Assembly: GCA_017625935.1 (NCBI GenBank)
Contig: JAGALA010000007.1
Coordinates: 1 to 37,343 of the forward strand
Source of the DNA: Clostridia bacterium
Lineage (GTDB): Bacteria; Bacillota; Clostridia; Oscillospirales; CAG-272
Direction of reading: 5' to 3'
DNA length: 37,343 nucleotides
How positions within the stretch are numbered: position 1 is the first letter of the stretch; every line of letters begins with the position of its first letter. The notes below the pieces were generated by a model. That model was not told the origin of the DNA and ran no database searches. It was given only the letters and a program-made list of their open reading frames with translations. This document shows positions 1-8,498 of the stretch, piece by piece. Made by a program: the position numbers and the translations under genes.

Positions 1-71
1 CGTGGGCGTACTTGTGTACGGAAGACCCATTCCCAAAAAATCTTGACAGATTTTCGCGGGAGCCCTTGGGT

Positions 72-245
72 AGCAAAAATCGGCGATAATAAACCACAAT
101 AACGAAGAAAAGCGGAGCTTTTCAACCTTATTTTTCAAACGATACCGTATATAGGTAGTTTTTCTCTTTTTGTGGTTTTAGGGGTCCTCAAACCGAAGTA
201 TGAGGTTTGGGGTTCTCGTTTAAGGTTGTGCCTTAATGTGTCACC
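72..245. repeat. Left copy of the window-end inverted repeat
   Basis: This stretch matches the reverse complement of 37204-37335 almost base for base, apart from an extra 43 bp at 179-221. Inside it, AAACCACAA (91-99) and TTGTGGTTT (170-178) form an inverted pair bounding an 88-bp core, and a small hairpin GAAAAGC/GCTTTTC sits at 106-122. No ORF is present. It is probably a dispersed non-coding, possibly MITE-like element. Finding it at both window ends suggests a repeat at which assembly stopped, but copy number cannot be judged from one window. Confidence 0.8.
179..217. mobile_element. 39-bp hairpin insert with GTTT duplication
   Basis: The left repeat copy carries 39 bp absent from the right copy. 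The insert is bounded by GTTT at 175-178 and GTTT at 218-221, whereas the right copy has GTTT once, as expected for an insertion with a 4-bp target duplication. The insert folds into a 9-bp stem (186-194 with 204-212, one G-T pair). It begins TAGGGG, like the hairpin elements at 3987-4014 and 24653-24680. It encodes nothing, so any mobility would have to come from elsewhere. Confidence 0.5.
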
Positions 246-251
246 CCCTTG

Positions 252-280
252 TTGACTTTTTCATTTATTTGTTATATAAT
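252..280 (+). promoter_or_regulatory. Sigma-A promoter for the LRR membrane protein gene
   Basis: TTGACT (252-257) and TATAAT (275-280) are separated by 17 bp. The promoter abuts the end of the repeat and lies about 29 bp upstream of the start codon at 309. Confidence 0.8.
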
Positions 281-308
281 TAAATTGAAAACGAGCAAGG
301 AGGCTTTT

Positions 309-1298
309 ATGGACGAGAATGTTTTAAGTAACGAAACTGCATCTACACCCGTATTTGAGGACACATGTAAAGAAACACAATTAGCAAGGAAAAGGAAAAA
401 GCCGATGCCAACAGGGGCAAAGGTTGCTATAATTGTTGTTTCGATAGTTCTTGTTTTGGCAATTCTTGGCGCGCTGCTTGCTATTGCAATAGTTGGATTT
501 TTTGGTGTGATTATTGCGCTCGTCGTCGTGCTTTCGATGCCCGAAAATGACGGAACGTTTGAATATCGCGTTTATGACGACACGGTAAGCATTTGGGGTC
601 TTGTCGATAATGATTTTACGGGTGCTTTATATATTCCCGAATACATTGATGGCAAGGCGGTTACTGAAATCGACTCATACGCTTTCGAGGAGTGCGATAA
701 TATTACCGAGGTTTATATTCCAAATACTGTAAAAAACATTGACTACTGTGCTTTTTACAATTGCAGCTCTCTAACCAGTGTTGAGTTTGGCAGCTCAGTT
801 GAAACAATTGAATACTATGCATTCCGCGGATGCGCAATGCTTGAAAGCGTTGTAATTCCCGATTCCGTAACGAGCATTGGTTCAAGCGCATTTGAATATT
901 GCTACGCACTAAAAAGCGTGAAAATGGGCTCCTCGGTGACTGTCCTTGAAGATTACGCCTTTGCAAGCTGTTACGCGCTTGAAAGTGTTGAGCTTTCGCC
1001 GTCGCTTGAATACATCTGTGAGTTTGCATTTGCCGATTGCTATGCTCTTGACCGAATTACAATACCGTATAACGTTAATTTTATCGGCAGAGGCGCTTTC
1101 TACCTTTGTGAGCTTAAAGCAATTTATTTTGAAAACGAAACCGCTGATTGGAGGGCATGCCCCTATTATGACAAGGACATAAGCAAGGGTGAAAAGCTTA
1201 TTTACTCCTATGAATTATCTCCCGAAAACGCCGTTTGGCTTTTAACATCCAAGTATGTTGAATATGAATGGTACTGCTCTGATCAAGCAGAAGAATAG
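309..1298 (+). CDS. Membrane-anchored BspA-like leucine-rich-repeat protein
   Basis: 329 aa from the ATG at 309, which has AAGGAGG (297-303) at ideal spacing; an upstream in-frame start has no such site. Residues 1-35 are polar and basic with RKRKK just before a long hydrophobic segment (about 38-76), so the N-terminus is probably cytoplasmic and the rest outside. From about residue 100 there are some six LRR_5/BspA-type repeats of the form 'I..YAFEECDNITEVYIPNTV'. The C-terminal ~60 residues are non-repetitive and acidic. Such repeats usually bind proteins or host surfaces, but the ligand cannot be named. It is monocistronic, with its own promoter and a terminator shared with valS. Confidence 0.8.
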   Translation: MDENVLSNETASTPVFEDTCKETQLARKRKKPMPTGAKVAIIVVSIVLVLAILGALLAIAIVGFFGVIIALVVVLSMPENDGTFEYRVYDDTVSIWGLVDNDFTGALYIPEYIDGKAVTEIDSYAFEECDNITEVYIPNTVKNIDYCAFYNCSSLTSVEFGSSVETIEYYAFRGCAMLESVVIPDSVTSIGSSAFEYCYALKSVKMGSSVTVLEDYAFASCYALESVELSPSLEYICEFAFADCYALDRITIPYNVNFIGRGAFYLCELKAIYFENETADWRACPYYDKDISKGEKLIYSYELSPENAVWLLTSKYVEYEWYCSDQAEE

Positions 1299-1303
1299 TA
1301 AAC

Positions 1304-1334
1304 AAAAAGCACCTCGACCGAGGTGCTTTTCTTT
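1304..1334. terminator. Bidirectional terminator between LRR gene and valS
   Basis: AAAGCACCTCG pairs with CGAGGTGCTTT, with an A-run on the left and a T-rich tail on the right, so it can stop both converging transcripts. Confidence 0.9.
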
Positions 1335-1346
1335 ATTAGATTAAGC

Positions 1347-3971
1347 TTAAAGTGCGTTTAATGCATCCAAAATACCCTGCTTTTGCGCTTCGTATTTTGC
1401 GAGCTTTTCCTTTTCGCCGTTGACAACCTTTTCGGGTGCTTTTGCGGTAAATTCGGGGTTAGAAAGCTTCTTTACAAGGCGTTCAATCTCTAAGTTTACC
1501 TTGGCAAGGTCACCGTTTAGGCGCGCCTTTTCCTTTTCGGTATCGATCATTTCCGCCATCGGAATGTAGATTGTTGCCGCGTGGGTGATAATCTGAACTG
1601 CGCCCTCGCTTGAATAGTCATCTAAGATTTCAACCTCGGAGGCACTTGCCAAGCGCTCAAAGAACTGCGCGGTGTCCTCATTAAAGGAATCGTTATATTT
1701 TGTTACGATATAAACCTTTGCTTTTCTTGACGGTGGCACGTTCATCTCGTTTCTGCGCACGCGGATTTTGCGGATAGCACCGATAACGCGCTCCATCTTC
1801 TCCTCATCCTCGGAGAAATCAAGCTCGTCCTTTACCTCGGGATAGGTTGAAATCATAATGCTTTCCTTATCCTCAAAGTGTGGCAAGGAGCTGTAAATTT
1901 CCTCTGTGATAAATGGCATAAATGGGTGAAGGAGCTTCAAGATTGCTTCAAGCACATAAACTATTACGTTTTGTGAAACCTTATTCTTTTCGCTATCCTT
2001 GTTCGAAAGTGTAGTCTTTGAAAGCTCAATATACCAGTCGCAGAACACGTCCCAAATAAAGTCGTAAATCTCACCGAGAGCAATTCCAAGCTCGTAGGAG
2101 TCAAGCGAGCTTCTTACGCGTGAAATGAGCTTGTTTAAGCGTGAAAGCACCCATTTATCTTGAAGCGCAAGCTCGTCCGCCTTTGGCATTTCAACCTTTT
2201 CAATATCAAGGTTCATCATAACGAAGCGCGCCGCGTTCCAAAGCTTGTTTGCAAAGTTACGTGCGCTTTCAATCTTTTCGTCGCTGAAGCGCATATCGTT
2301 TCCGGGGGAGTTGCCGCTTGCAAGCGCAAAGCGGAGTGCGTCCGCGCCGTATTTTTCAATAATGAGAAGTGGGTCAATACCGTTGCCGAGAGATTTTGAC
2401 ATCTTTCTACCCTGTGCGTCACGCACAAGACCGTGAATAAGCACGGTGTCAAACGGCTTTTCGCCCATATATTCAAGTCCGCTAAATATCATTCTTGACA
2501 CCCAGAAGGTGATGATATCGTAGCCTGTCACGAGTGTGTTTGTCGGATAGAAATATTCAAGGTCCTCTGTCTTATTTGGCCAACCGAGTGTGGAGAATGG
2601 CCAAAGAGCCGATGAAAACCAAGTGTCGAGCGTGTCGGGGTCTTGGCGCATTTGCTTGCCGCACTTAGGGCAAACGGCGCTTGATTCCTTTGTTACCACG
2701 ATTTCGTCGCAGTCATCGCAGTAGAACGCAGGAATTCTGTGTCCCCACCAGAGCTGACGTGAAATACACCAGTCACGGATGTTTTCCATCCAATAGAAAT
2801 AGTTCTTTTCAAAGCGCTCGGGCACGAACTTGATTTCCTTTTCGCGCACTGCCTTGATTGCGGGCTTTGCAAGCTCCTCCATTTTTACAAACCATTGGAG
2901 GGAAACGCGCGGCTCAACGGTTGTGCCGCAACGGTAGCAGGTGCCAACATTGTGTGAGTAGTCCTCTACCTTGATAAGGTAGCCCTGCTCCTTAAGGTCT
3001 GCAACTATTGCTTTTCTTGCCTCGTAGCGATCCATACCTGCATATGCGGGGTAGTCCTCGGTGATCTTAGCATCGGGTGTCATAACGTTGATAATTGGCA
3101 GGTTATGGCGTTTGCCAACCTCAAAGTCATTCGGGTCGTGCGCGGGGGTGATTTTAACAACGCCCGTGCCGAAGTCCATCTCAACGTATTCGTCAGCGAC
3201 AACAGGAATTTCGCGTCCTACAAGCGGAATCACAAGTGTTTTGCCGATCATATTCTTATAGCGCTCGTCATTTGGGTTAACCGCAACGGCAGTATCGCCG
3301 AGCATTGTTTCGGGACGGGTGGTTGCAAACTCAAGATAGCCCGAGCCGTCCTTGAAGGGATACTTAATGTGCCAGAAATGTCCTGCTTGATCCTCGTATT
3401 CAACCTCTGCATCGGAAATTGAGGTTAAGCAATGCGGACACCAGTTAATAATTCTCTCGCCGCGGTAGATAAGTCCCTTATTATAGAGGCGAACAAACAC
3501 CTCCTTAACCGCATCGGAGCAGCCCTCATCAAGGGTAAAGCGCTCACGTGACCAGTCACAGGATGAGCCGAGCTTTTTGAGCTGAGAAATAATACGTCCG
3601 CCGTATTGCTCCTTCCATTCCCAAGCGCGCTTTAAGAAGCCCTCTCTTCCGATATCGTCCTTGGAAATGCCTTCCTTACGCATTGCTTCAACAATCTTTG
3701 CCTCGGTGGCAATTGACGCGTGGTCGGTACCAGGGAGCCAAAGGGTACTAAAGCCGCTCATACGCTTATAGCGGATTAAAATATCCTGCAAGGTATTGTC
3801 AAGGGCGTGTCCCATATGGAGCTGACCCGTGATGTTCGGTGGCGGAATAACAATTGTGTAGCTTGGCTTTGTTTTGTCGATTATTGGCGTGAAATATTTG
3901 TTGTCGCACCAATTTTTGTAAATGCGCTCCTCAAATTCCTGCGGAGCGTATGTCTTTGCTAATTCTTTCAT
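1347..3971 (-). CDS. valS: Valyl-tRNA synthetase
   Basis: 874 aa, the usual length for ValRS. This cytoplasmic class I enzyme charges tRNA-Val. The HIGH motif appears as HMGH in '[16 protein letters not shown]' near residue 40 and the KMSKS loop as '[11 protein letters not shown]' in the middle. A zinc-ribbon-like CxxC...CxxC pair lies between them, and the C-terminus has the expected coiled-coil arm ('[22 protein letters not shown]'). The start at 3971 is chosen because AAGGAGA precedes it; the frame can be extended 27 codons further upstream, but only through leader sequence. A valine-type T-box precedes the gene, so expression should rise when tRNA-Val is uncharged. Confidence 0.97.
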   Translation of the reverse strand: MKELAKTYAPQEFEERIYKNWCDNKYFTPIIDKTKPSYTIVIPPPNITGQLHMGHALDNTLQDILIRYKRMSGFSTLWLPGTDHASIATEAKIVEAMRKEGISKDDIGREGFLKRAWEWKEQYGGRIISQLKKLGSSCDWSRERFTLDEGCSDAVKEVFVRLYNKGLIYRGERIINWCPHCLTSISDAEVEYEDQAGHFWHIKYPFKDGSGYLEFATTRPETMLGDTAVAVNPNDERYKNMIGKTLVIPLVGREIPVVADEYVEMDFGTGVVKITPAHDPNDFEVGKRHNLPIINVMTPDAKITEDYPAYAGMDRYEARKAIVADLKEQGYLIKVEDYSHNVGTCYRCGTTVEPRVSLQWFVKMEELAKPAIKAVREKEIKFVPERFEKNYFYWMENIRDWCISRQLWWGHRIPAFYCDDCDEIVVTKESSAVCPKCGKQMRQDPDTLDTWFSSALWPFSTLGWPNKTEDLEYFYPTNTLVTGYDIITFWVSRMIFSGLEYMGEKPFDTVLIHGLVRDAQGRKMSKSLGNGIDPLLIIEKYGADALRFALASGNSPGNDMRFSDEKIESARNFANKLWNAARFVMMNLDIEKVEMPKADELALQDKWVLSRLNKLISRVRSSLDSYELGIALGEIYDFIWDVFCDWYIELSKTTLSNKDSEKNKVSQNVIVYVLEAILKLLHPFMPFITEEIYSSLPHFEDKESIMISTYPEVKDELDFSEDEEKMERVIGAIRKIRVRRNEMNVPPSRKAKVYIVTKYNDSFNEDTAQFFERLASASEVEILDDYSSEGAVQIITHAATIYIPMAEMIDTEKEKARLNGDLAKVNLEIERLVKKLSNPEFTAKAPEKVVNGEKEKLAKYEAQKQGILDALNAL

Positions 3972-3986
3972 GTTTTCTCCTTTTTT

Positions 3987-4014
3987 CGGGACGTCGATAG
4001 CGCCGTCCCCTACC
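3987..4014 (-). repeat. TAGGG-type hairpin element in the valS leader
   Basis: On the minus strand this reads GTAGGGGACG...CGTCCCG, a 6-bp GC stem lying between the T-box terminator and the valS Shine-Dalgarno site. Its opening resembles the elements at 179-217 and 24653-24680. It may be a dispersed element that landed in the leader. A stem only a few bases from the ribosome binding site could also affect valS translation. Confidence 0.45.
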
Positions 4015-4068
4015 TTAATTTTTTGGTTTTGCAAGTGAGCAATGCTCGCCACTACAATAAATTGAAAT

Positions 4069-4304
4069 AAAAAAGTCCCGATGTGAAATCACATCAGGAC
4101 GCATAAGCGCGGTACCACCTGAATTCGCACCGTTGGTGCGCACTCTCGTTCCTTAACGCGGAAAAACGTTGGCGGCTACACAGTATCCCTTCACCGTCAC
4201 CACTCGAAAGCTACCTTCGCGCACGCTCCCACCGCTTCGCACCCTCCAGCGGCTCTCTTTAGGCAAGCAAAAACGCTACTCCTCTTTGTCACAGTGTTTA
4301 TTAC
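4069..4304 (-). promoter_or_regulatory. T-box riboswitch leader of valS
   Basis: On the minus strand the T-box core GGTGGTACCGCG lies at 4119-4108. It is followed by a terminator stem (4100-4075, GTCCTGATGTG/CACATCGGGAC) and a U-run. Upstream are the conserved AGAGAG stem I element, the distal-loop element AGGGTGCGA and the GAGGAGTAG start of stem I. T-boxes sense uncharged tRNA, here presumably tRNA-Val from the downstream gene. I could not place the specifier codon with certainty. Confidence 0.92.
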
Positions 4305-4310
4305 GCGTAT

Positions 4311-4339
4311 ATTGTAACATATATTTTTTTGCTTGTCAA
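4311..4339 (-). promoter_or_regulatory. valS promoter
   Basis: On the minus strand, TTGACA (4339-4334) and TACAAT (4316-4311) are separated by 17 bp. The predicted transcript starts near 4304, at the head of the T-box. Confidence 0.85.
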
Positions 4340-4375
4340 GCAAAATTTAAGCACCGATTGTTGGTTTAAGTTTAG

Positions 4376-4517
4376 AGTTATGAGGCTCGCTATGCTCGCC
4401 GTTATAAATTAGCTACGCAAATGTTATGATATGATTGCCCATCTAACCTATAACTTGGCGAAGCCAATCATAACTATGCGAAGCATATCATAACTTGCCT
4501 GTAAGGGGCAATCATAG
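4376..4517. repeat. Hairpin array A with 7-mer GTTATGA/TCATAAC
   Basis: GTTATGA-type words (4377, 4401, 4423) in the left half are mirrored by TCATAAC-type words (4449, 4468, 4488, 4512) in the right half. Between the right-half words sit perfect mini-hairpins: TTGGC-GAA-GCCAA (4455-4467), TATGC-GAA-GCATA (4475-4487) and a TTGCC/GGCAA stem near 4496-4512. The array lies between the valS promoter and the 3' end of the YwaF-like gene and has no coding potential. Arrays of the same design occur at 8621, 10453 and 20586. Confidence 0.75.
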
Positions 4518-4520
4518 TTT

Positions 4521-4550
4521 AGCGTGATACTCCGCTAAGAGTATCACGCT
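4521..4550. terminator. Strong hairpin downstream of the YwaF-like gene
   Basis: AGCGTGATACTC pairs perfectly with GAGTATCACGCT around a 6-base loop, just past the minus-strand gene's stop. No U-run follows on the minus strand, so it may be a weak terminator or a 3'-end stabiliser. Confidence 0.5.
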
Positions 4551-4568
4551 ATTGCTCGGTGCTTTGTT

Positions 4569-5348
4569 TTATGCTTTTTTAGGCGGTTTTATATGCTTGA
4601 TTCGATGCACCAAAAGTCCCACAAGGAAGAAAACGAATGCGCCCGCAGTCATAGCAAAAATGTATAAAACCATATTTACAAGCCAATTCGTTTTCGCCTC
4701 TATTGATTTGAAAACGGCAAGCGGGGTCCCATGATATGGGCTTATGTAGAACATTTTTATATCGTACATACGTAAATCCGTGTTTATCCACTCGGCAATT
4801 GAGGACAGGAACAAAAGAATTGCAAACGCCATTACAAAATCGCTGATTTTTTTGCCTGCCCTGCCGCTTGCAATGATATAAAAGCCGATAAAAACGAGCA
4901 AAATGTGCCAGATAAATGCGTGGAGCGTCAAGGTAACGTACTCGTGTGAAAGACCGCTCGGCTCAAAGAGTGCAATAAAGCCGCCGAGAAGATTGTAGGT
5001 AGCTAAGAAGGTATAAATCCACTCGCTCACTCGCTTGCTTTTGATAAACGGAACTATCAAGCAAAGATACATTGGCACAGAGCAAAGCTGAAACGGGAAA
5101 ATCCACCATTGGTAGCTGCCCTCACCGATATAAAAGGTATAAAAAAGCTGCTTGTAAACCTCGCACACCGCCAAAAATGCGCCGCACGAGAATATGATAA
5201 TTTTGTTTGCCCTGTCGCTTGCTTTGCGAAGCAGGAACGCAAAAAGAACACAAAGAAAAAGTCCGCCAATCATAAATGTCAGGTGGAATGCGCCGTACGC
5301 CTTCGGCTTTTCCATTCCCCAAGCGGTAAGCTGCATAAGCTCGTACAT
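4569..5348 (-). CDS. YwaF/TMEM164-like integral membrane protein
   Basis: 259 aa with about seven hydrophobic segments, as in the YwaF family (TIGR02206, related to TMEM164). The recognisable signature is 'YQWWIFPFQLCSVPMYLC' near residue 80; many relatives have His in the position of Q in PFQLC, so this change deserves attention. The protein lies in the cytoplasmic membrane. The bacterial function is unestablished; an acyltransferase-like role is proposed for TMEM164 in animals. Start chosen for AAAGGAGAAAACT before ATG. It is transcribed divergently from the ADP-ribosylglycohydrolase-family gene, with the two promoters sharing an inverted repeat. Confidence 0.75.
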   Translation of the reverse strand: MYELMQLTAWGMEKPKAYGAFHLTFMIGGLFLCVLFAFLLRKASDRANKIIIFSCGAFLAVCEVYKQLFYTFYIGEGSYQWWIFPFQLCSVPMYLCLIVPFIKSKRVSEWIYTFLATYNLLGGFIALFEPSGLSHEYVTLTLHAFIWHILLVFIGFYIIASGRAGKKISDFVMAFAILLFLSSIAEWINTDLRMYDIKMFYISPYHGTPLAVFKSIEAKTNWLVNMVLYIFAMTAGAFVFFLVGLLVHRIKHIKPPKKA

Positions 5349-5384
5349 AGTTTTCTCCTTTAACGTGCGAATTTTGTCGTTTAC

Positions 5385-5413
5385 ATTATAGCACCGAGGA
5401 AAGAAATAGTCAA
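5385..5413 (-). promoter_or_regulatory. Promoter of the YwaF-like gene
   Basis: On the minus strand, TTGACT (5413-5408) and TATAAT (5390-5385) are 17 bp apart. The -35 box is inside the inverted repeat shared with the divergent promoter. Confidence 0.8.
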
Positions 5414-5456
5414 GTAATTTGTTTGATTTGGAATATTGGCTTATTTCTTGACTATT
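5405..5456. promoter_or_regulatory. Inverted repeat covering both divergent -35 boxes
   Basis: AATAGTCAAG (5405-5414) and CTTGACTATT (5447-5456) are perfect reverse complements and contain the two -35 hexamers. The symmetry may be a shared operator or may simply reflect two similar -35 regions. Confidence 0.45.
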
Positions 5457-5476
5457 CGGTGAAACAGTGATAAAAT
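5448..5476 (+). promoter_or_regulatory. Promoter of the ADP-ribosylglycohydrolase/GH27 operon
   Basis: TTGACT (5448-5453) and TAAAAT (5471-5476), 17-bp spacer, 34 bp ahead of the start codon at 5511. Confidence 0.8.
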
Positions 5477-5510
5477 ATAGTTATATTTGTTAGCTAAAAG
5501 GAGAGAAGCT

Positions 5511-6890
5511 ATGCCAGGATATGCAAATTACAAAACGCTTTACAAGGAAGAATATAACTGCTTAAGGGATGAGGGCTACGACGTTGATGCGTGCGTGCAG
5601 CCAAGCCCCGACGCCGAGGGATTTTTGCCGTTTCCAAACGAGTGCGACTCGTATAGCGAGGGGGACGACAGAGATTTTTGGAAGCGTGCTTACTATAATT
5701 TAATCAAGGTGAGAGAAACACCGATAAAAGCTGACTATCCATACGATGAGCCGAATGATTTTGAGGGGATTATTTCGCGCGCGGATGAAGCGCCCGTGCT
5801 TGTGCCGCTTTCGAGCGAGGAATACGACAGCCGCTTAAATGGTGCTTTTCTCGGCAGATGCGCCGCAGTTATACTTGGCAAGCCGCTTGAGATGGGAATG
5901 AACCGCCTTCAGATAAAGGAATATCTTGAAAGCGTTTCGGAATATCCGCTTAACGACTACGTGTCCGCTTACTCGGCGAAGCTTGACAAGCGATTGCGCG
6001 AGGACTGCATTTATTCAACAAAGGGTAACGTAAAATTTGCACAGCCCGATGACGATATTAACTATACTCTGCTTGCGTTATGCTTGGCGGAAACGCATCC
6101 CGATGGCTTTAAGAGCGCGGACGTGGGCTGGAACTGGCTTGACAATATTTCATATCATTGGTGCTGGTGCGCCTCACGCCAATCATATTTTAATATGGTT
6201 TCGCTTGACGACACGAGGGACATAGATGAGCAAATTAACGAAATTCCATACAAGCTCAATCCTTGGCGCGAATGCATTGACGGTCAGATACGCACCGATT
6301 TTTGGGGATATATTCACCCAAGCGATATAAAGGCGGCGGCGCGCGATGCGCATAGAGATTGCGCGTTCAGCTTGACGAAAAACGGAATTTACGGCGGTAT
6401 GTTTGTGGCAGGTGCAATTGCGGGCGCGATGTCAAAGAATCCGAGCGTTGATTTAATTATAAAGTCAGGTCTTGCCGCAATTCCGAAAAAATCACGTCTT
6501 TACGAAACGGTAACGCTTGTGTGCAAGTGGTGGGAAGAAAGCCACGATTGGATAGACGTTTGCGACAAGATTTACGAAAAATACGGTCATTTGCCGTTTG
6601 CCGCAACGCTAAACAATATGGCAATGGTGACGCTTGGCATTCTCGCCGGCGAGCTTGACTACACAAAGAGCATCACAGTTGCGACAATGTGCGGCATTGA
6701 CACGGACTGTAACTCGGGCACGGTTGGCTCAATTGTCGGTGCGGCTGTCGGAACCCAAAATATTCCCGCGCGCTGGTACGAGCCATTAAACGACACGATA
6801 AAGAGCACGGTTGCCGCATTTGGCGAGGTGAAAATCTCCGAGGTGATAAGAAGAATTAAGGCACAAAAGGAAAAGGGATATCACGCGTAA
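5511..6890 (+). CDS. ADP-ribosylglycohydrolase-family protein
   Basis: 459 aa from the ATG at 5511 (AAAGGAGAG at 5497-5505). The first ~100 residues are an extension not needed by the family. The fold then begins with 'RLNGAFLGRCAAVILGKPLE' (108-127). Metal-binding motifs are PDDDINYT (179-186) and DTDCNSGTVGSIVGA (397-411), matching the DD(T) and DTD signatures of ARH enzymes that use a Mg pair to remove ADP-ribose. No signal peptide, so cytoplasmic. The stop overlaps the start of a GH27 alpha-galactosidase-like gene by one base. That tight link to a glycosidase suggests the true substrate could be a sugar conjugate rather than ADP-ribosyl-protein; this is inference. Confidence 0.88.
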   Translation: MPGYANYKTLYKEEYNCLRDEGYDVDACVQPSPDAEGFLPFPNECDSYSEGDDRDFWKRAYYNLIKVRETPIKADYPYDEPNDFEGIISRADEAPVLVPLSSEEYDSRLNGAFLGRCAAVILGKPLEMGMNRLQIKEYLESVSEYPLNDYVSAYSAKLDKRLREDCIYSTKGNVKFAQPDDDINYTLLALCLAETHPDGFKSADVGWNWLDNISYHWCWCASRQSYFNMVSLDDTRDIDEQINEIPYKLNPWRECIDGQIRTDFWGYIHPSDIKAAARDAHRDCAFSLTKNGIYGGMFVAGAIAGAMSKNPSVDLIIKSGLAAIPKKSRLYETVTLVCKWWEESHDWIDVCDKIYEKYGHLPFAATLNNMAMVTLGILAGELDYTKSITVATMCGIDTDCNSGTVGSIVGAAVGTQNIPARWYEPLNDTIKSTVAAFGEVKISEVIRRIKAQKEKGYHA

Positions 6891-8335
6891 TGAGCTACAC
6901 AAAAATTGCAAGGGCTACGCCGTTTGAGGGCGCGCCTAAGATAAATTGCGCTTCACTTTTTGGCGCATCACCTAAAAAATCGATAATATTCAGAATTCCC
7001 GTAACAGGCAAGCGCCCTATGAAATACTCGGTGCGAAATTTGCCGAGCACGCTCACGCTCAAGGAAAATATAATCACGGGCACGGTTGAAAATGAGGGCG
7101 AGTATAAAATCACTATCGTTTGTGAAAACGAGCTTGGCAAAATCGAGAAGGAAATCACACTTGAAATCAAAGAGGGGGGCGTATTGCTGACTCCTCTGCT
7201 CGGCTTTACAAGCTGGAATGCCTTTTCGCATCACGTTAAGCAAGAGGACATTGAAAGAGTGGCGCAAAGATTTGTTGATTTGGGACTTTGCGAATACGGA
7301 TATTCGTACATAAATACAGACTCCGGCTGGCAGGGTGAATATGGCGGTGAATTTGATGCGGTTATGCCAAACGCGAAGTTCCCCGATATGAAAAAAATGA
7401 CGGATTTCATCCACTCCCTCGGCTTAAAATGCGGAATTTACTCAACACCTATGCTTACCGCTTGGGGTTGTCCCGATGAGCTTGCTTCAATCCCCGGTTG
7501 TACAGTTGGCGTGGCGGACCACCGCTTTGCTTCGACAAACGGTGGCATTGGTGTTGTTCACAAGGAAGGAAACAACGCACGTCAATGGGAGGCGTGGGGG
7601 TTTGACTACTTAAAATACGATTGGGCACCGACCGACCCTATAAATGCCGAGCTTATGAGGGTGGAGCTGTCAAAGCTGAGCCGCGATTTCGGCTTTTGTG
7701 TAACTGTAAATGCGTTAAAGGAATACGTTGAGTATTGGTCAAAATACTGCAATTCGTATAGATGTAATTCCGATACGCTTGCAAACTACCCCAACCTTTT
7801 GGCGGTTTACGATTCATACGAGATGTTTTCAAGATATCTTAACAAGGGACACTTTTTCGACCTTGATATGCTTGATTTCGGTCAATGCGACTTGTGGGTG
7901 CTTCACAACGTTTTGAGTGAGGATGAGAAAATAATGCAATACTCTATTCGCGCATTTTTGAATTCACCCATACAGATTAGCTCGAAGCTTGAAAGCCCGA
8001 GCGATTTTGAACTTGATATTTATTCAAACGAGGAGATTATTGCTATAAACCAAGATACCAAATACTACCGTCCCGTGCCTGTTTTGAGCGTGAAAAATGA
8101 AAAAACACGCGTGGACGTGTACGAAAAGGCGCTTGAAACGGGCGAGCTTGCTTATATGATGCTGAACCTCGGCGAAAACGAAATTGAGCTTTCAATCAGC
8201 GGAGAAACAACTCAATTGCGCGATTGTTGGGCAAAGGAAAATATCGCACTTGGTGACGTCTTGAAGCTCAAAATGATGCCACACACTGTAAGGATTTTCA
8301 CGGTGAGTCAAAAAATCAACGTCGAATTAAAGTAA
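6890..8335 (+). CDS. GH27 alpha-galactosidase-like glycosidase with NEW1 domain
   Basis: 481 aa. Residues ~10-93 match the NEW1/He_PIG-associated domain of bacterial glycohydrolases ('FRIPVTGKRPMKYSV'). The (beta/alpha)8 barrel follows: GFTSWNAF (105-112), INTDSGW (141-147), KFPDMKKMTDFIHSLGLK (163-180) and FDYLKYDW (238-245). D244 in KYDW is the expected nucleophile and D295 in RCNSDT the likely acid/base; GHFFDLDML (320-328) corresponds to the GHWNDPDML-type motif. The C-terminal ~90 residues should be the usual beta-sandwich. No signal peptide, so probably cytoplasmic cleavage of alpha-galactosides. GH27 and GH36 relatives include other specificities. It starts on the last base of the preceding stop (TAATG), so translation is coupled. 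Confidence 0.88.
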   Translation: MSYTKIARATPFEGAPKINCASLFGASPKKSIIFRIPVTGKRPMKYSVRNLPSTLTLKENIITGTVENEGEYKITIVCENELGKIEKEITLEIKEGGVLLTPLLGFTSWNAFSHHVKQEDIERVAQRFVDLGLCEYGYSYINTDSGWQGEYGGEFDAVMPNAKFPDMKKMTDFIHSLGLKCGIYSTPMLTAWGCPDELASIPGCTVGVADHRFASTNGGIGVVHKEGNNARQWEAWGFDYLKYDWAPTDPINAELMRVELSKLSRDFGFCVTVNALKEYVEYWSKYCNSYRCNSDTLANYPNLLAVYDSYEMFSRYLNKGHFFDLDMLDFGQCDLWVLHNVLSEDEKIMQYSIRAFLNSPIQISSKLESPSDFELDIYSNEEIIAINQDTKYYRPVPVLSVKNEKTRVDVYEKALETGELAYMMLNLGENEIELSISGETTQLRDCWAKENIALGDVLKLKMMPHTVRIFTVSQKINVELK

Positions 8336-8363
8336 ATGCACAAGACCTTGCATAAATAAAAAC

Positions 8364-8397
8364 GGGAGCGCGTAATTTACGTCAAGCTCCCTTTTTT
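8364..8397 (+). terminator. Terminator after the GH27 gene
   Basis: GGGAGC (8364-8369) pairs with GCTCCC (8386-8391), with a nested GTAA/TTAC pair inside, followed by six T. Confidence 0.85.
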
Positions 8398-8450
8398 GCG
8401 CGAGTTTTCAAAAAGCAAAATAAAATATAGAAATTTTTTTCAAAAAACTA

Positions 8451-8479
8451 TTGCAAATTGAAAAAACTTGTGATATAAT
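8451..8479 (+). promoter_or_regulatory. tRNA-Glu promoter
   Basis: TTGCAA (8451-8456) and TATAAT (8474-8479), 17-bp spacer, 19 bp before the mature tRNA 5' end. Confidence 0.8.
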
Positions 8480-8498
8480 ACATAAGCATTTGGCAAAC

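Noticed and set aside
37..54. AAAATCT/AGATTTT hairpin at the left end as a terminator
   Set aside because: The stem is AT-only and short, no gene is known upstream within the window, and function cannot be supported.
2160..2476. Open frames opposite valS and inside other long genes
   Set aside because: They lie wholly inside well-supported genes on other frames, lack ribosome binding sites, and have composition typical of shadow frames.
4140..4304. Assigning the valine specifier codon of the T-box
   Set aside because: More than one GTN triplet (GTA, GTG) falls in plausible positions and I could not fold stem I reliably by eye.
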